A stretch of DNA of 64,000 nucleotides from Campylobacter gracilis (GTDB lineage Bacteria; Campylobacterota; Campylobacteria; Campylobacterales; Campylobacteraceae), in the NCBI RefSeq assembly GCF_018374135.1, contig NZ_JAHAFS010000002.1, positions 105,716 to 169,715 of the forward strand, given 5' to 3'. The notes beneath the pieces were generated by a model, which saw only the letters and a list, made by a program, of their open reading frames with translations, made no database searches and was not told the origin of the DNA. The position numbers and the translations under genes are program-made. Shown one piece after another: positions 37,375-47,118 of the stretch (position 1 is its first letter; each line of letters begins with the position of its first letter).

Positions 37375-38565
37375 TTAAATTTTTTCGTAGATCAAAAATT
37401 TATAATAAAACGCCGCGATTGCAAACATAAAGCCCATGCCGAATGTGATTTGCGAAAGCGAAAATCCAAGCTCGAAAAAAAATCCGATCGCAGCCGACAC
37501 GAGCGTCGCGACGATGAAATACGCCATGTCGTTGTAGGCGATAACGCGCCCGAAAAACTCCCTATCGACGTGGCTTTGCAGCTGCGTAAAAGAATACGAC
37601 CACACCGTCGTGATAAAAAATCCCGCTGCGATCATGCCCGCAAACGAAAGCCAGTAGTTAAACTCCAGCGCCGCCCACAGCGCGATGCCCGCAAACTGCC
37701 CCAGCAGTAGCCAAAAAAACGTATGTTTATTTACGATCTTGCTTAGCCATATCTGTCCGAAAAACGCAGCCGCCGAGCGCGACATATTCATAAGCCCGAT
37801 GACTAGCGAGGCGCTTAAAATTTCTTTGTATTTATACTTCGCAAGAAGCGCGATGAGATTGTCGTAGGTGGTGACGGCGACGAAGGCGTGAAGGACGATG
37901 AGATGCACCACCAAAGGATGCGAGCGCAGGTAAGAAAAGCCCTCCTTTAGCATCTTAAACACAGACCCTGGCGCGTTTTTTGCAAGGTCTTTAAAATTTA
38001 GCCGCAGCAGGATAAAAAATGAAAAAACGTATAAGCAAAAATCCAAAATAAATGCCGCTCGCACGCCGAGATAGTGGATAAAAATACCCGCGCTCGCCAT
38101 TCCGAAAGTATATGTGATCGTCCAGATAATGCCCGTCATCTCGTTAGCAAGCTTGAGATAAGGACGGCTTAGAAATTTCGGCAGAGTAGATGATTCGGTT
38201 TGAAAAAACAGCGTGCCTGCGACGCTGCGCACGACTACGATCAGAAGCAACAGCCACAAATAATCCAAACTATCGATAAAAATCAGCATGAAAATACTGA
38301 TCATCTCGGTTATAAACATCGCCGTCATCAGCGGCTTTGGTTGAAATTTATCCACGATGATGCCGTTGATGGGCGCTAAAAAAACGTTCGGCACGAACGA
38401 AACGACGCCCACCGCCGTAATCGCCCACACCGGCGCGCCAAGCTCAATAAGCAGCGTAGCGACCCCGACGACCGAAAACCATAAGCCGAACATACATATA
38501 AAACCCGCCGAAAAGAGCAGGCGGTAGTTGCGTGAATGGCGAAGCAGCACGATGTATCTGATCAT
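37375..38565 (-). CDS. Major facilitator superfamily transporter (EntS-like subfamily)
   Basis: 396 residues with about 12 membrane helices. The segment NGIIVDKFQPKPLM is the MFS loop after helix 2, in the variant form typical of the MFS_3/EntS group, members of which export siderophores or drugs. No siderophore genes lie nearby, so function remains open. It is oriented against the previous MFS gene and shares little evident sequence with it, so the two are neighbours rather than a recent duplication. Confidence 0.85.
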   Translation of the reverse strand: MIRYIVLLRHSRNYRLLFSAGFICMFGLWFSVVGVATLLIELGAPVWAITAVGVVSFVPNVFLAPINGIIVDKFQPKPLMTAMFITEMISIFMLIFIDSLDYLWLLLLIVVVRSVAGTLFFQTESSTLPKFLSRPYLKLANEMTGIIWTITYTFGMASAGIFIHYLGVRAAFILDFCLYVFSFFILLRLNFKDLAKNAPGSVFKMLKEGFSYLRSHPLVVHLIVLHAFVAVTTYDNLIALLAKYKYKEILSASLVIGLMNMSRSAAAFFGQIWLSKIVNKHTFFWLLLGQFAGIALWAALEFNYWLSFAGMIAAGFFITTVWSYSFTQLQSHVDREFFGRVIAYNDMAYFIVATLVSAAIGFFFELGFSLSQITFGMGFMFAIAAFYYKFLIYEKI

Positions 38566-38651
38566 AAAATTTTATCCCGTAAATTTAATATAAAAAATCT
38601 AGCGAAATTGTATCACGACGCGCCTTAAAAGCCAAAATAAGCTAAAAATGC

Positions 38652-38657
38652 TATAAT
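38652..38657 (+). promoter_or_regulatory. -10 element of the SPFH gene
   Basis: TATAAT in GCTATAATTGCG, 26 bases before the chosen ATG of the SPFH/band-7 gene. Confidence 0.55.
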
Positions 38658-38683
38658 TGCGAAATTTTAATTCAGGAGTGAAA

Positions 38684-39604
38684 ATGGAAGGGTTCGTAAC
38701 TACGGTAATAGTATTTTGCGTCCTCATCGCGGCAATTCTAAAGATGGGGGTTAAGATCGTCTCTCAATCGGAAATTTTAATTATCGAGCGGCTGGGTCGC
38801 TTCCACAAGGTGCTCGACGGCGGCTTTCACATTATCGTGCCGTTTTTTGACGCGGTGCGCGCGAAGATGAGCGTTCGCGAGCAGCTCGTGGACATCAGCA
38901 AGCAGCAAGTCATCACCAAAGATAACGTCAACATAAGCGTCGACGGTATCGTGTTTTTGAAGGTCATCGACGGCAAGATGGCGCTTTACAACGTCGAAGA
39001 CTACCGCCGTGCGATTTCAAATTTAGCGATGACGACGCTACGTAGCGCGATCGGCGAGATGAGCTTAGACAGCACGCTTAGCTCGCGCGATCAGCTAAAT
39101 TCCAAGCTGCAAATCGCTCTGGGCGACGCCGCGGACAACTGGGGCGTAAAGATCATGCGCGTGGAGATTTCCGAAATTTCGGTACCGCACGGCATCGAAG
39201 AGGCGATGAATATGCAGATGAAAGCCGAGCGCGAAAAGCGCGCGATTGAGCTTAAAGCCGAGGCCGAAAAAGCAGCTCTCATCCGAAACGCCGAAGCACT
39301 AAAGCAGGAGAAGGTGCTCGAAGCCGAAGCGATCGAGCGTATGGCGGATGCTAAAAAATATGAGCAGATCGCGCTCGCGCAAGGTCAAAAAGACGCGATG
39401 GACAGTATAAATTTAGCGATGAGCGCTTCCAGCTTTGCGGCGGAATACCTGCTCGCGCAGGGTCGCGTAAACGCTTTCAGCGAGCTGTCCAAAAACCCGA
39501 GCAAAGATAAAATTTTGATCCCTTACGAAACGAGCGAGCTTCTAGGCTCTCTTAGCGTGATTAAAGAATTCCTCGGCAAAAACGGCGCGAAGGAGCTCAA
39601 ATGA
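38684..39604 (+). CDS. SPFH/band-7 (stomatin-like) membrane protein
   Basis: 306 residues: an N-terminal membrane helix (GFVTTVIVFCVLIAAIL), then an SPFH domain (VKIVSQSEILIIERLGRFHK onward) and a long charged helix with Ala/Glu/Lys heptads (about residues 190-240). This is the QmcA/YbbK type that works with an NfeD partner, encoded next. The ATG at 38684 follows CAGGAG by five bases; the in-frame TTG at 38657 overlaps the -10 box. The TGA overlaps the next ATG (ATGA), so the two are coupled. Likely a membrane scaffold for proteins or lipids. Confidence 0.9.
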   Translation: MEGFVTTVIVFCVLIAAILKMGVKIVSQSEILIIERLGRFHKVLDGGFHIIVPFFDAVRAKMSVREQLVDISKQQVITKDNVNISVDGIVFLKVIDGKMALYNVEDYRRAISNLAMTTLRSAIGEMSLDSTLSSRDQLNSKLQIALGDAADNWGVKIMRVEISEISVPHGIEEAMNMQMKAEREKRAIELKAEAEKAALIRNAEALKQEKVLEAEAIERMADAKKYEQIALAQGQKDAMDSINLAMSASSFAAEYLLAQGRVNAFSELSKNPSKDKILIPYETSELLGSLSVIKEFLGKNGAKELK

Positions 39605-40143
39605 ACGCGCTGATTTTTATCATAATCGGCGTGATTTTGGCGATCGTCGAGCTTTTGGTGATGGATTTTACCTTTATATTTTTCAGCGCCGGATTTTTCA
39701 TCACGGGGCTTTTGAGCTTCGGTTTTCATCTTGATTGGGACGTACAAATTCTGCTTTCGTTCGTGCTATCTTTCGTGCTTCTGATCGCACTTAAAAGGCC
39801 GCTAAAATCACGCTTTTTCAAGCCCGAAGAGAAGCATGAGGATAACTTTTTAGACGAAAGCGGCATAGGCACCGTCAAAAACGGTATGGTTTATTTCAAA
39901 GGTACGTTTTGGAAAAGCGATGAAATTTCAGAGCTTAACGAAGGCGACCGCGTCGAAATTTTAGGCGTAAAAAACGGCCAGATCGTGGTTAAAAAAGATA
40001 GCAGTCGAAATTCTAGCGGTGCAGACGGCGTAAATTTAAATAGCGGCGACGCAAATTTAAGCGGCGCGGATAGCACGAGCGCCGACGATAAAAATTCCAA
40101 CGCCGCCGCAAGCGATGCAAATTTAAAGGGAGCCAATGGCTAG
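39601..40143 (+). CDS. NfeD-family membrane protein with low-complexity tail
   Basis: 180 residues. Membrane helices over about residues 1-65, then a C-terminal OB-fold of the NfeD type (GIGTVKNGMVYFKG...GDRVEILGVKNGQIVVKK, to about residue 137). This is the usual partner of the SPFH protein upstream. The last ~43 residues are a Ser/Asn/Ala/Asp tail (GVNLNSGDANLSGADS, DANLKGANG) absent from typical NfeD proteins; it is encoded by AAATTT/AAATTC-containing units like the insertions in PBP1C. It overlaps mqnC by eight bases. Confidence 0.88.
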   Translation: MNALIFIIIGVILAIVELLVMDFTFIFFSAGFFITGLLSFGFHLDWDVQILLSFVLSFVLLIALKRPLKSRFFKPEEKHEDNFLDESGIGTVKNGMVYFKGTFWKSDEISELNEGDRVEILGVKNGQIVVKKDSSRNSSGADGVNLNSGDANLSGADSTSADDKNSNAAASDANLKGANG

Positions 40144-41185
40144 AATGAGCGCCGATGAGGCGCTAGAGCTGATCGAGCACGCCGATCTAAACGAGCTTGG
40201 GCGCGCGGCGTTTGCGCGCAAGCGCGAGCTGCACCCGGATCGCGTCACGACCTTCATCATCGATCGAAACATAAACTACACCAATGCTTGCATGGTAGAT
40301 TGCAAATTTTGCGCATTTTACCGCCACGCAAGCGAGGCGGACGCCTACGTGCTGAGCTTTGAGCAGATTAGCGAAAAGATCGAGGAGCTCATCGCCGTGG
40401 GCGGCACGCAAATTTTATTTCAAGGCGGCGTTCATCCGAAGCTAAAAATCGAATGGTATGAGGATCTGGTGGAGTTCATCCACAAAAATTACCCCAGCAT
40501 CACGATCCACGGCTTCTCGGCGATCGAAATCGATTATATCGCGCGTCTTAGCGGCATCAGCACGCTTGAAGTACTTCGTAGGCTGCAAGCCAAGGGGCTC
40601 TACTCAATGCCGGGGGCCGGAGCCGAAATTTTAAGCGATCGCGTGCGAGAGCTAGTAGCGCCGCGCAAAAGCGACAGCGCCACGTGGCTTAAAGTGCACG
40701 AGGAGGCGCACGGTATCGGCATGAAAACGACCGCCACGATGATGTTTGGCACGCTGGAGAGCACGCGTGAGATCGTAGAGCACTGGGATAAAATCCGCGA
40801 GCTGCAAGACCGCACGGGCGGCTTTCGAGCGTTTATTTTATGGAGCTTTCAGGGGCAAAACACCCGCCTTTTGCGCGAGCATCCAGAGATCAAAAAACAA
40901 AGCTCAAACCGCTACCTGCGCCTACTCGCCGTTTCGCGGCTATTTTTGGATAATTTTAAAAACATCCAAAGCAGCTGGGTCACGCAGGGCAGCTACATCG
41001 GGCAGCTGGCGCTGAAATTCGGCGCGAACGATCTGGGAAGCACGATGATGGAGGAAAACGTCGTAAAGGCGGCGGGCGCGAGCTTTCGGATGAGCAAGGA
41101 CGAGATGATAGCGCTGATCCGCGACGTAGGCGAAATACCCGCCAAGCGTAACACCAACTACGATATTTTGGAGACGTACGCTTAG
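40136..41185 (+). CDS. mqnC: Dehypoxanthine futalosine cyclase (radical SAM)
   Basis: 349-residue radical SAM enzyme of the futalosine route to menaquinone, the quinone pathway of Campylobacter and Helicobacter. The iron-sulfur motif CMVDCKFC (about residues 52-59) matches the CX3CX2C of radical SAM, followed by AFYR and downstream family segments GGVHPKLKIEWYEDLVEF (partial) and SSWVTQGSYIGQLAL. AAAGGGAG lies three bases before the ATG. It is the third gene of an overlapping run with the SPFH and NfeD genes; that linkage is not an obvious functional one. MqnE is related, but the details here favour MqnC. Confidence 0.93.
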   Translation: MARMSADEALELIEHADLNELGRAAFARKRELHPDRVTTFIIDRNINYTNACMVDCKFCAFYRHASEADAYVLSFEQISEKIEELIAVGGTQILFQGGVHPKLKIEWYEDLVEFIHKNYPSITIHGFSAIEIDYIARLSGISTLEVLRRLQAKGLYSMPGAGAEILSDRVRELVAPRKSDSATWLKVHEEAHGIGMKTTATMMFGTLESTREIVEHWDKIRELQDRTGGFRAFILWSFQGQNTRLLREHPEIKKQSSNRYLRLLAVSRLFLDNFKNIQSSWVTQGSYIGQLALKFGANDLGSTMMEENVVKAAGASFRMSKDEMIALIRDVGEIPAKRNTNYDILETYA

Positions 41186-41729
41186 ATGCGGGCTTTTGCG
41201 CGTTTGCGGCAGGAATTTATGCGCTTACAGCTAGAATTTAGCGGTAGAATTTTGTCTTAAAACAGATAGCGAATTTTTGCGATCATGGAATTTTGCAACG
41301 AAATTTAAAATTTTGATATCGGTACGGGTTTAAATTTACTGGCGCAAGCGGAATTTGCGCGGTAAAATTTCATTTTGCTGCGAAATTTCGCCTTAGAATT
41401 TTTCGGACGCGAAATTATACGCCGCAAGATAAATGCGGCGGAGACGGCGCGTGAGAGACATTGCGCTTACAACGCTTGCCGTATTTGAGTGCGAATATAT
41501 TTCGTCTCATACTGCGAATACGGCGCGCTGTTTCAGGCGCTGAAATTTTACAAAAATGCGGCGCGATTAAATTTCAAATTTTAAAGTAGAACGGGCAAAA
41601 CTGCCTTGGCACGAAATTTTAAAAGCGAGCCCCGGCGCAAATTTAAAAAGTGGCGCGCTTGGCTGCGTCAAAATTTTAAAACCGCGCCTGAAAGAACGAT
41701 GAAATTTAAAAATTTTATAAAGGAAAACG
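41186..41729. other. Spacer between mqnC and the M16-family gene
   Basis: 544 bases without a supportable gene. It contains many GAATTT/AAATTT words (for example near 41214, 41235, 41288 and 41347), in irregular spacing. Confidence 0.5.
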
Positions 41730-42989
41730 ATGGAAAAAAAAGAGATTTCACTTAAGACCAAAGGCGGCAAAAGCGCTAAAATCGACTTTTTGTATCAGTT
41801 CGACGATTCGCTGCCGGTGGCGAGCTTCAAGCTAATTTTTAAAGCAAGCGGCGCGGTGAGCGAGAAGACCCTGGGCCTTGCGCGCATCTGCGCGGGCATT
41901 TTGGGCGAGGGCTCAAAGACGCTAGGAGTGAGCGAATTTCACCGCAAGCTCGATATCCGCGCGGTCGAAATCAGCACCGCGAGCAATTTTGAAACCTTCG
42001 GCATCCAGCTAAACTGCCTAAAAGAGCACTTCGATTTCGGCCTAGACATGCTGCGAGAGCTGCTTAAAGAGCCCAATCTAACGCCCTCGGTGCTAGAAAA
42101 GCTAAAAATGCAAACCATAGGCGAGATCGCCGTGCTAAAAAGCGAGTTCGATTACATCGCGACATGCAACCTAAAAGCGCTTCTGTATCCGCGCACGAGG
42201 CTCGCTCAGCCGCTCATAGGCGACGAGGCGAGCGTAGAGCGGATCACGATGAAGGACGTGCGGGAGTTTTTCGCCTCGCTGAGTTTAGAGAATTTATACG
42301 TCGTTTTATGCGGCGACGTGAGCGACAAAAACCCGAAAATCGTAGAAATTTTAAGCCTCTTTTCAAGCAGCAAAAAGCGCGAGCTACCGTTTTTCACGCC
42401 GAGCGATGCGAAAAAAATAAAGATCCAAAAGGAGCAGACGCAGCAAGCCTACATCTACTTCGGCGCGCCCTTTACGCTGCCAAAGGAGCAGGAGTTCATC
42501 GCAAACACCGCGCTTTTCGTGCTCGGAAGCAGCGGTTTCGGCAGCAGGCTGATGGAGCGCATCCGCGTTAAGCACGGCCTTGCGTACTCGGTCTATGCGC
42601 GCGGCGATTTCGAGCTTAGCCGCCGCGAGTTTTGGGGCTATCTGCAGACCAAAAACGAAAATTTGCAAAACGCCGCCGCGCTCGTAAAAGAAGAGATCGC
42701 GAAATTTATCGCCTCGGGCGTGAGCGAAGCGGAGCTGAAAAGCGCTAAAAAATTCCTAATCGGAAGCGCAGTGCTGCAAAAAGAGACGATGTTTAAGCGC
42801 GCGGCGATCGCACAGAGCGAGTATTACAAGGGCTATGCATTCGGCGAGTTCGAGCGAAATTTAAAGCGCATCGAGACGCTAAAACTCGGGGCGCTCAACG
42901 ATTTCATCAAGTCGCACGACGAGATCATGAACCTAAGCTTTTCCGTCATTTGCGACGAGGCCGCCGCGAAAAAGGGGCTTAAATTTTAG
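41730..42989 (+). CDS. M16-family protein lacking the zinc-binding motif
   Basis: 419 residues with the two-domain M16 (insulinase/processing protease) architecture. The C-terminal domain keeps the RIRVKHGLAYSVYAR segment typical of the family. The N-terminal HXXEH zinc motif is absent: its place is taken by GLARICAGILGEGSKT, the form seen in non-catalytic M16 subunits. It is therefore expected to be inactive alone and may need a catalytic partner, none of which is encoded here. As I recall, C. jejuni has an M16 gene a little downstream of msbA, which fits this position. AAAGGAAAAC precedes the ATG. Confidence 0.88.
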   Translation: MEKKEISLKTKGGKSAKIDFLYQFDDSLPVASFKLIFKASGAVSEKTLGLARICAGILGEGSKTLGVSEFHRKLDIRAVEISTASNFETFGIQLNCLKEHFDFGLDMLRELLKEPNLTPSVLEKLKMQTIGEIAVLKSEFDYIATCNLKALLYPRTRLAQPLIGDEASVERITMKDVREFFASLSLENLYVVLCGDVSDKNPKIVEILSLFSSSKKRELPFFTPSDAKKIKIQKEQTQQAYIYFGAPFTLPKEQEFIANTALFVLGSSGFGSRLMERIRVKHGLAYSVYARGDFELSRREFWGYLQTKNENLQNAAALVKEEIAKFIASGVSEAELKSAKKFLIGSAVLQKETMFKRAAIAQSEYYKGYAFGEFERNLKRIETLKLGALNDFIKSHDEIMNLSFSVICDEAAAKKGLKF

Positions 42990-43609
42990 CCCGTCGCGGC
43001 ACGTATCTGCGGTCGGGACAAGTGAGTAAATTTTAAATTTATAAAGCGGCGCGGGCAGCGCTAAATTTTACTTTTTCGCTGCGTTTGCGGACGGCTTGTG
43101 CGTTTAAATTTAAAACCGCGCCTGCGTCGCGCTAAAACTTGTGAGGCTTTGCAGAAACGGCTAAATTTGCGAGCCTTATAAGGGCGGCTAAATTTAAAGG
43201 CGCCGTGCGCGGCTCGGTAAAATTTCAGCGCACAAAATCAAAGCTCGATTTCGCACGCCGTCTGTGTGCCGCGCTGTGAAATTTAAAAGATGATGCACGC
43301 GTGCATCTCTTTCGGATCGTACGGTTCGCAAACTGCGCCGTGAAATTTCAAAAGCGATCGCGCTATGTTTAAAATCCGGTGCGCGCCGCAAAGACACGGT
43401 CGCTAAACAAAACACGCCCAAGGCGGCAAAATTTACAGGCGCAGCCGGCGAGTAAATTTGTCGCAATGGGCGAAATTTCGGCCAAATTTAAGCAAACGTT
43501 CGATGCAGCGCGTAAAATTTCGATCAAATTTAGGCGGGCGATTTCGCTTCAGCGCGTAAAATTTCACAGCGTAAGGGCTTAAACGCCTATCAAATTTAAA
43601 GGATGAAAA
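42990..43609. other. Spacer between the M16-family gene and recG
   Basis: 620 bases with no supportable gene. AAATTT words recur (for example near 43029, 43062, 43108, 43163, 43192, 43279 and 43484-43575) within GC-rich surroundings. I saw no clear promoter. Confidence 0.5.
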
Positions 43610-46423
43610 TTGATTTTTGAAGCAAAAGACGCGGCGACGCTGCAAAAGGCGGGCATCACGACGCTTTTGGATCTGGCGCTGCTTCTGCCCAAAAGCTTCG
43701 ACGATCTGAGCGTGGGGGATGCGCCGTGCGCGGGCGAGAGCACGGCGGAGGTCGAGTGCCTCTTCCAGCACAGGCGCGGCTCGATGCTCATCGTAACGGC
43801 GCACTGCCTCAGCTGGGAGCGCGAGATCAAAATCGTGATCTTCAACGCCAAAAGCTGGCACTTCGGCGCTTTTAAGCGCGGCAAAAAATTTTTCATCCAC
43901 GGCAAATGCGACGAGAGCTTCGGCTCGTGGCAGTTCGTAAACCCAAAAATCGTGAGCGAAGTAGGCAGGATCGCGCCCAAATACAAAGCCGCGCTGAGCG
44001 ACGCGGTAGCGCAAAACCTGATTAAAAAATATCTAAGCGCGGACGCGCTTTTAGCCTGCGGGCTGCGCGCGGACGAGGCGGCGGTACTGCTCGCGCTACA
44101 CGAGAGCTCGCCGCGCAGCGTGCGAATGCTAGCCGCGCTAAATAGGCAGCTCAAAGAGGGCGGCGCGGAAAATTTCGGCGAGCGCGACGACGTTTTAAAC
44201 AGCGACAGAATTCCGAGCAGCAGTGAAATTTTAAATGGCGGAATTTCAAGCAGCGATAAAATTTTAAATGACGACAGAATTTTAGGTAACGGAGAAATTC
44301 CAAGCTCGCAAAGCTCGGTAGCCGCCGAAATTTTAAACGGCAGATCAAAAAATGATGAAATTTTGGGCAACAAAATTTCAGTCCATCCGCAAGGCGATAA
44401 AATTCTTGCCTGCGAAGCAAGGCGCGGCGCGGCGAATGAAATTTTAAGCGGCGTAATTTCAAAGGGCGCGGAGACTTCACTCCTCCCAAGCCTCCGTGGC
44501 GGCGAGATTGCGAGCGATGAAATGTTATACGGCGATCAACCTTGGGTGTGCGGCGCGGAGATTTACAATGACGAAAATTTTGACGTCCAAAGCGACGATA
44601 ATTTTCTTGCCGCATACGGCGCGAAGGCGCGTGAGGATGAAATTTCGGACGACCTCAAAGCCGATAATGAAGCGGCAGCGAACAGCGATAAAATTTCAAA
44701 CGACCTAGTATCCATCGCCCAAACAGCGGCACGACCAGCAGACACTCAAGCTGCAGCCGCGCAATCCATGCTAGAGCATGTCGCAACTGAGCAGTCCGTA
44801 GCCGAGCAAACCGCGCAACAAAATTTAAGCGCCCAAGACGTAGATACGCAACCCGCAGCGGTTCAAACTTCAGACGTTCGAATTGCAGATTTGCAACCCG
44901 TAGCCCCCCAAACTCAAGAAGCAAGTGGAAAACCTACGGCAATCCAAACTTCAAGCCGAGTAGCGAGCGCGCAAGCCGCGACTACCCAAACTTTGAGCGC
45001 ACAAGCTACAGGCGTGCAGCCTGCGTGCAACCAGACCGAAAAGCTTCAGACGGTAGTAGCCGTGCAGACCGCAACCGCAGAACCTACGATCGCTCAGACC
45101 GCAAGCGCCGCCGAGGCCGTCCGAGCCGCAGCCGTCACGCAAATGAGCGGTGCTGCGATTTTACGCACGCTGAAATTTGTCGAAATTCTAAACTACCTGC
45201 AAAAGCTAAGCGCGAAAAAAACGAGTTTCCCGGCGCAAATTTACCCGCTACACGACATTTCAGACTGGTTTGCCTCGCTTTCTTTTGAGCCTACGCGCGA
45301 TCAATTAAGCGCGATAAAGGACATCGCTAGCGATCTGCAAAGCCCTCTAGCGCGCCGCCGCGTCGTCATGGGCGACGTAGGCAGCGGCAAGACGCTCGTG
45401 ATCCTCGCGAGCGCGGCGATGAACTACCCGCGCATCAGCTATCTGATGGCGCCTACGAGCATCTTGGCCGAGCAGATTTACGCCGAGGCGCGCCGTCTGC
45501 TGCCGCCGCAGATCAAAGTCCTGCTCGTAAAAAGCGGCGATCGCGAGCCGAATTTCGCAGGCGCGCACCTTATCATCGGCACTCACGCCCTGCTCTACCA
45601 CGAGCTCGCGCCGTCAAATCTTATAATGGTCGATGAGCAGCACCGCTTCGGCTCCAACCAGCGCGAAAAGATCGCGCGCCTCACCGAAAACGGCGAGTTT
45701 CGCGCGCATTTCATTCAGTTTAGCGCCACGCCGATACCGCGCACGCTGAGTATGATCCAATCCGAGCTCGTGAGCTTTAGCTTTTTAAAACAGCTGCCGT
45801 TTGAAAAGCGTATCAAAACCAAAATCCTACAAAACGACGGATTTGCGGGCTTTATGCAGGATCTGCGCCGCGAGCTCGCCGCGGGCAATCAAGCGATCAT
45901 CGTCTATCCGCTAGTGCAGCAAAGCAAGAGTTCAGTCTATCAAAGCCTTGAGGAAGCGGCGCCGTTTTGGAAGGCTCAGTTTGCAGACGTGATGATTACC
46001 CACGGCAGCGACAAGGACAAGGAGGCGATCCTGCGCCGCTTCCGCGACGAGGGGCGACTGCTGATAACTACAACGATCGTCGAAGTGGGCATCTCGCTGC
46101 CGCGGCTTAGCATAATCCTAATCGTGGGCGCCGAGCGGATGGGGCTCGCGTCGCTTCATCAGCTTCGTGGGCGCGTCGGGCGCAAAGGCCAGGCGGGGCG
46201 CTGCTACCTCTACACCAAGCTCAAATCCCCGCCGCAGCGCCTGCGCAAGTTCGCAGCGACGCTGGATGGATTTAAGGTCGCAAATATCGATCTGAAAAAC
46301 CGCCAGGGAGGCGATCTGCTGGGCGGCTCGGTGCAGCACGGCGCGATGTTTGCGTGGTATGATTACGAAGAGGACGTGACGGCGGCGGCAAAGCAGCGAC
46401 TAAAAGAATTAAGGGCGCACTAG
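43610..46423 (+). CDS. recG: ATP-dependent DNA helicase RecG with a ~320-residue insertion
   Basis: Helicase that remodels stalled replication forks and Holliday junctions. Helicase motifs are intact: GDVGSGKTLV (Walker A), MVDEQHRFG (Walker B), SATPIPRTL, and LRGRVGRKGQAGRCYLY (motif VI). Epsilonproteobacterial RecG is about 610 residues; this has 937. The excess lies between the N-terminal wedge region and the helicase core, about residues 187-507. Its first half reads as IL/IS/IP repeats, its second half is Ala/Gln/Thr-rich (AQT, VQT). Start is TTG at 43610 with AAAGGA six bases upstream. The frame is open throughout, so this is an insertion, not a pseudogene. Confidence 0.9.
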   Translation: MIFEAKDAATLQKAGITTLLDLALLLPKSFDDLSVGDAPCAGESTAEVECLFQHRRGSMLIVTAHCLSWEREIKIVIFNAKSWHFGAFKRGKKFFIHGKCDESFGSWQFVNPKIVSEVGRIAPKYKAALSDAVAQNLIKKYLSADALLACGLRADEAAVLLALHESSPRSVRMLAALNRQLKEGGAENFGERDDVLNSDRIPSSSEILNGGISSSDKILNDDRILGNGEIPSSQSSVAAEILNGRSKNDEILGNKISVHPQGDKILACEARRGAANEILSGVISKGAETSLLPSLRGGEIASDEMLYGDQPWVCGAEIYNDENFDVQSDDNFLAAYGAKAREDEISDDLKADNEAAANSDKISNDLVSIAQTAARPADTQAAAAQSMLEHVATEQSVAEQTAQQNLSAQDVDTQPAAVQTSDVRIADLQPVAPQTQEASGKPTAIQTSSRVASAQAATTQTLSAQATGVQPACNQTEKLQTVVAVQTATAEPTIAQTASAAEAVRAAAVTQMSGAAILRTLKFVEILNYLQKLSAKKTSFPAQIYPLHDISDWFASLSFEPTRDQLSAIKDIASDLQSPLARRRVVMGDVGSGKTLVILASAAMNYPRISYLMAPTSILAEQIYAEARRLLPPQIKVLLVKSGDREPNFAGAHLIIGTHALLYHELAPSNLIMVDEQHRFGSNQREKIARLTENGEFRAHFIQFSATPIPRTLSMIQSELVSFSFLKQLPFEKRIKTKILQNDGFAGFMQDLRRELAAGNQAIIVYPLVQQSKSSVYQSLEEAAPFWKAQFADVMITHGSDKDKEAILRRFRDEGRLLITTTIVEVGISLPRLSIILIVGAERMGLASLHQLRGRVGRKGQAGRCYLYTKLKSPPQRLRKFAATLDGFKVANIDLKNRQGGDLLGGSVQHGAMFAWYDYEEDVTAAAKQRLKELRAH
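44170..44445. repeat. RAATTY-rich repeat segment inside recG
   Basis: RAATTY words start at 44208, 44226, 44241, 44259, 44277, 44295, 44328, 44358, 44373, 44400 and 44439, with steps of 15, 18, 27, 30, 33 or 39 bases. From 44226 on, all share one codon phase (xRA-ATT-Yxx), read as [EKG]-I-[LSP]. The phase differs from that in pbpC and rpiB but is constant within this gene. Confidence 0.85.
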
Positions 46424-47118
46424 ATCGAGCGACTACAAAGATCGCGTGCGTGCAGCTTACACAGTTCGGCGAGCACGATTTTTAGGCGAAGCTCCTCTGT
46501 GCACGACGGCGCCCGGGCGCGTGATTTGCACGTGCCCATCATCGCTTTGCTTTAAAAATATCGCGCGTCGCGAGCGAACTGTAGCAAGTCGTCGCGAATA
46601 GACGCCTCGCTGTCCCCCACTCCGATAGATCTTTACGCGCACAGTATTCGTGCCGCACAGAATTTTATATTATGAATTAAAATCGCTAGGCACCGATTTA
46701 CAAGCCGTAAATTTAGATGCAGAACTCAAATACTATCGCGCGCAGATACGAGCTATTGCGATCTTTAGTAAAATTTTGCCCTTTAAATTTACGTTTACGC
46801 GCAGTTTTTACCGTGTATAAATTTTGGCGCATTATTTAGGAAATATTTCTTAGACATGTTTTGCCGGGCGAATTTAAGCGCAAATTTTGCGCGGATAACT
46901 TTACTTGCGTAAAATTTTAGCACAAGCAAAGTCCTCTAAAATTCGCCGTGAAATTTAACTAGGCTTTAGCGCGCGTCTCGTTTTGTTCTAGCGATGCGAA
47001 TTTCAGCCAAAATCCGCTACTCGCAAAAATCAAAATTTATTTAGCCCGCGTTTGAGCTAAAATTTACAAAATTTTAAAGCTAGCGCAGACCGAATTTCAA
47101 CGCACCTAAAACCAAATT
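46424..47118. other. Spacer between recG and ychF
   Basis: 695 bases between convergent genes. The first ~230 bases are GC-richer with fewer AAATTT words and could be old coding DNA, but no frame is convincing. From about 46660 to 47100 it is ordinary AAATTT-rich spacer. Confidence 0.45.

Noticed and set aside
43194..43466. Minus-strand open frame before recG
   Set aside because: In spacer DNA, without ribosome-binding site; residues derive from AAATTT words.
44170..45130. RecG as a pseudogene
   Set aside because: The frame is open across the whole insertion and helicase motifs downstream are intact.
46457..46642. Minus-strand open frame after recG
   Set aside because: No homology or start signal; Arg-rich composition of a shadow frame.
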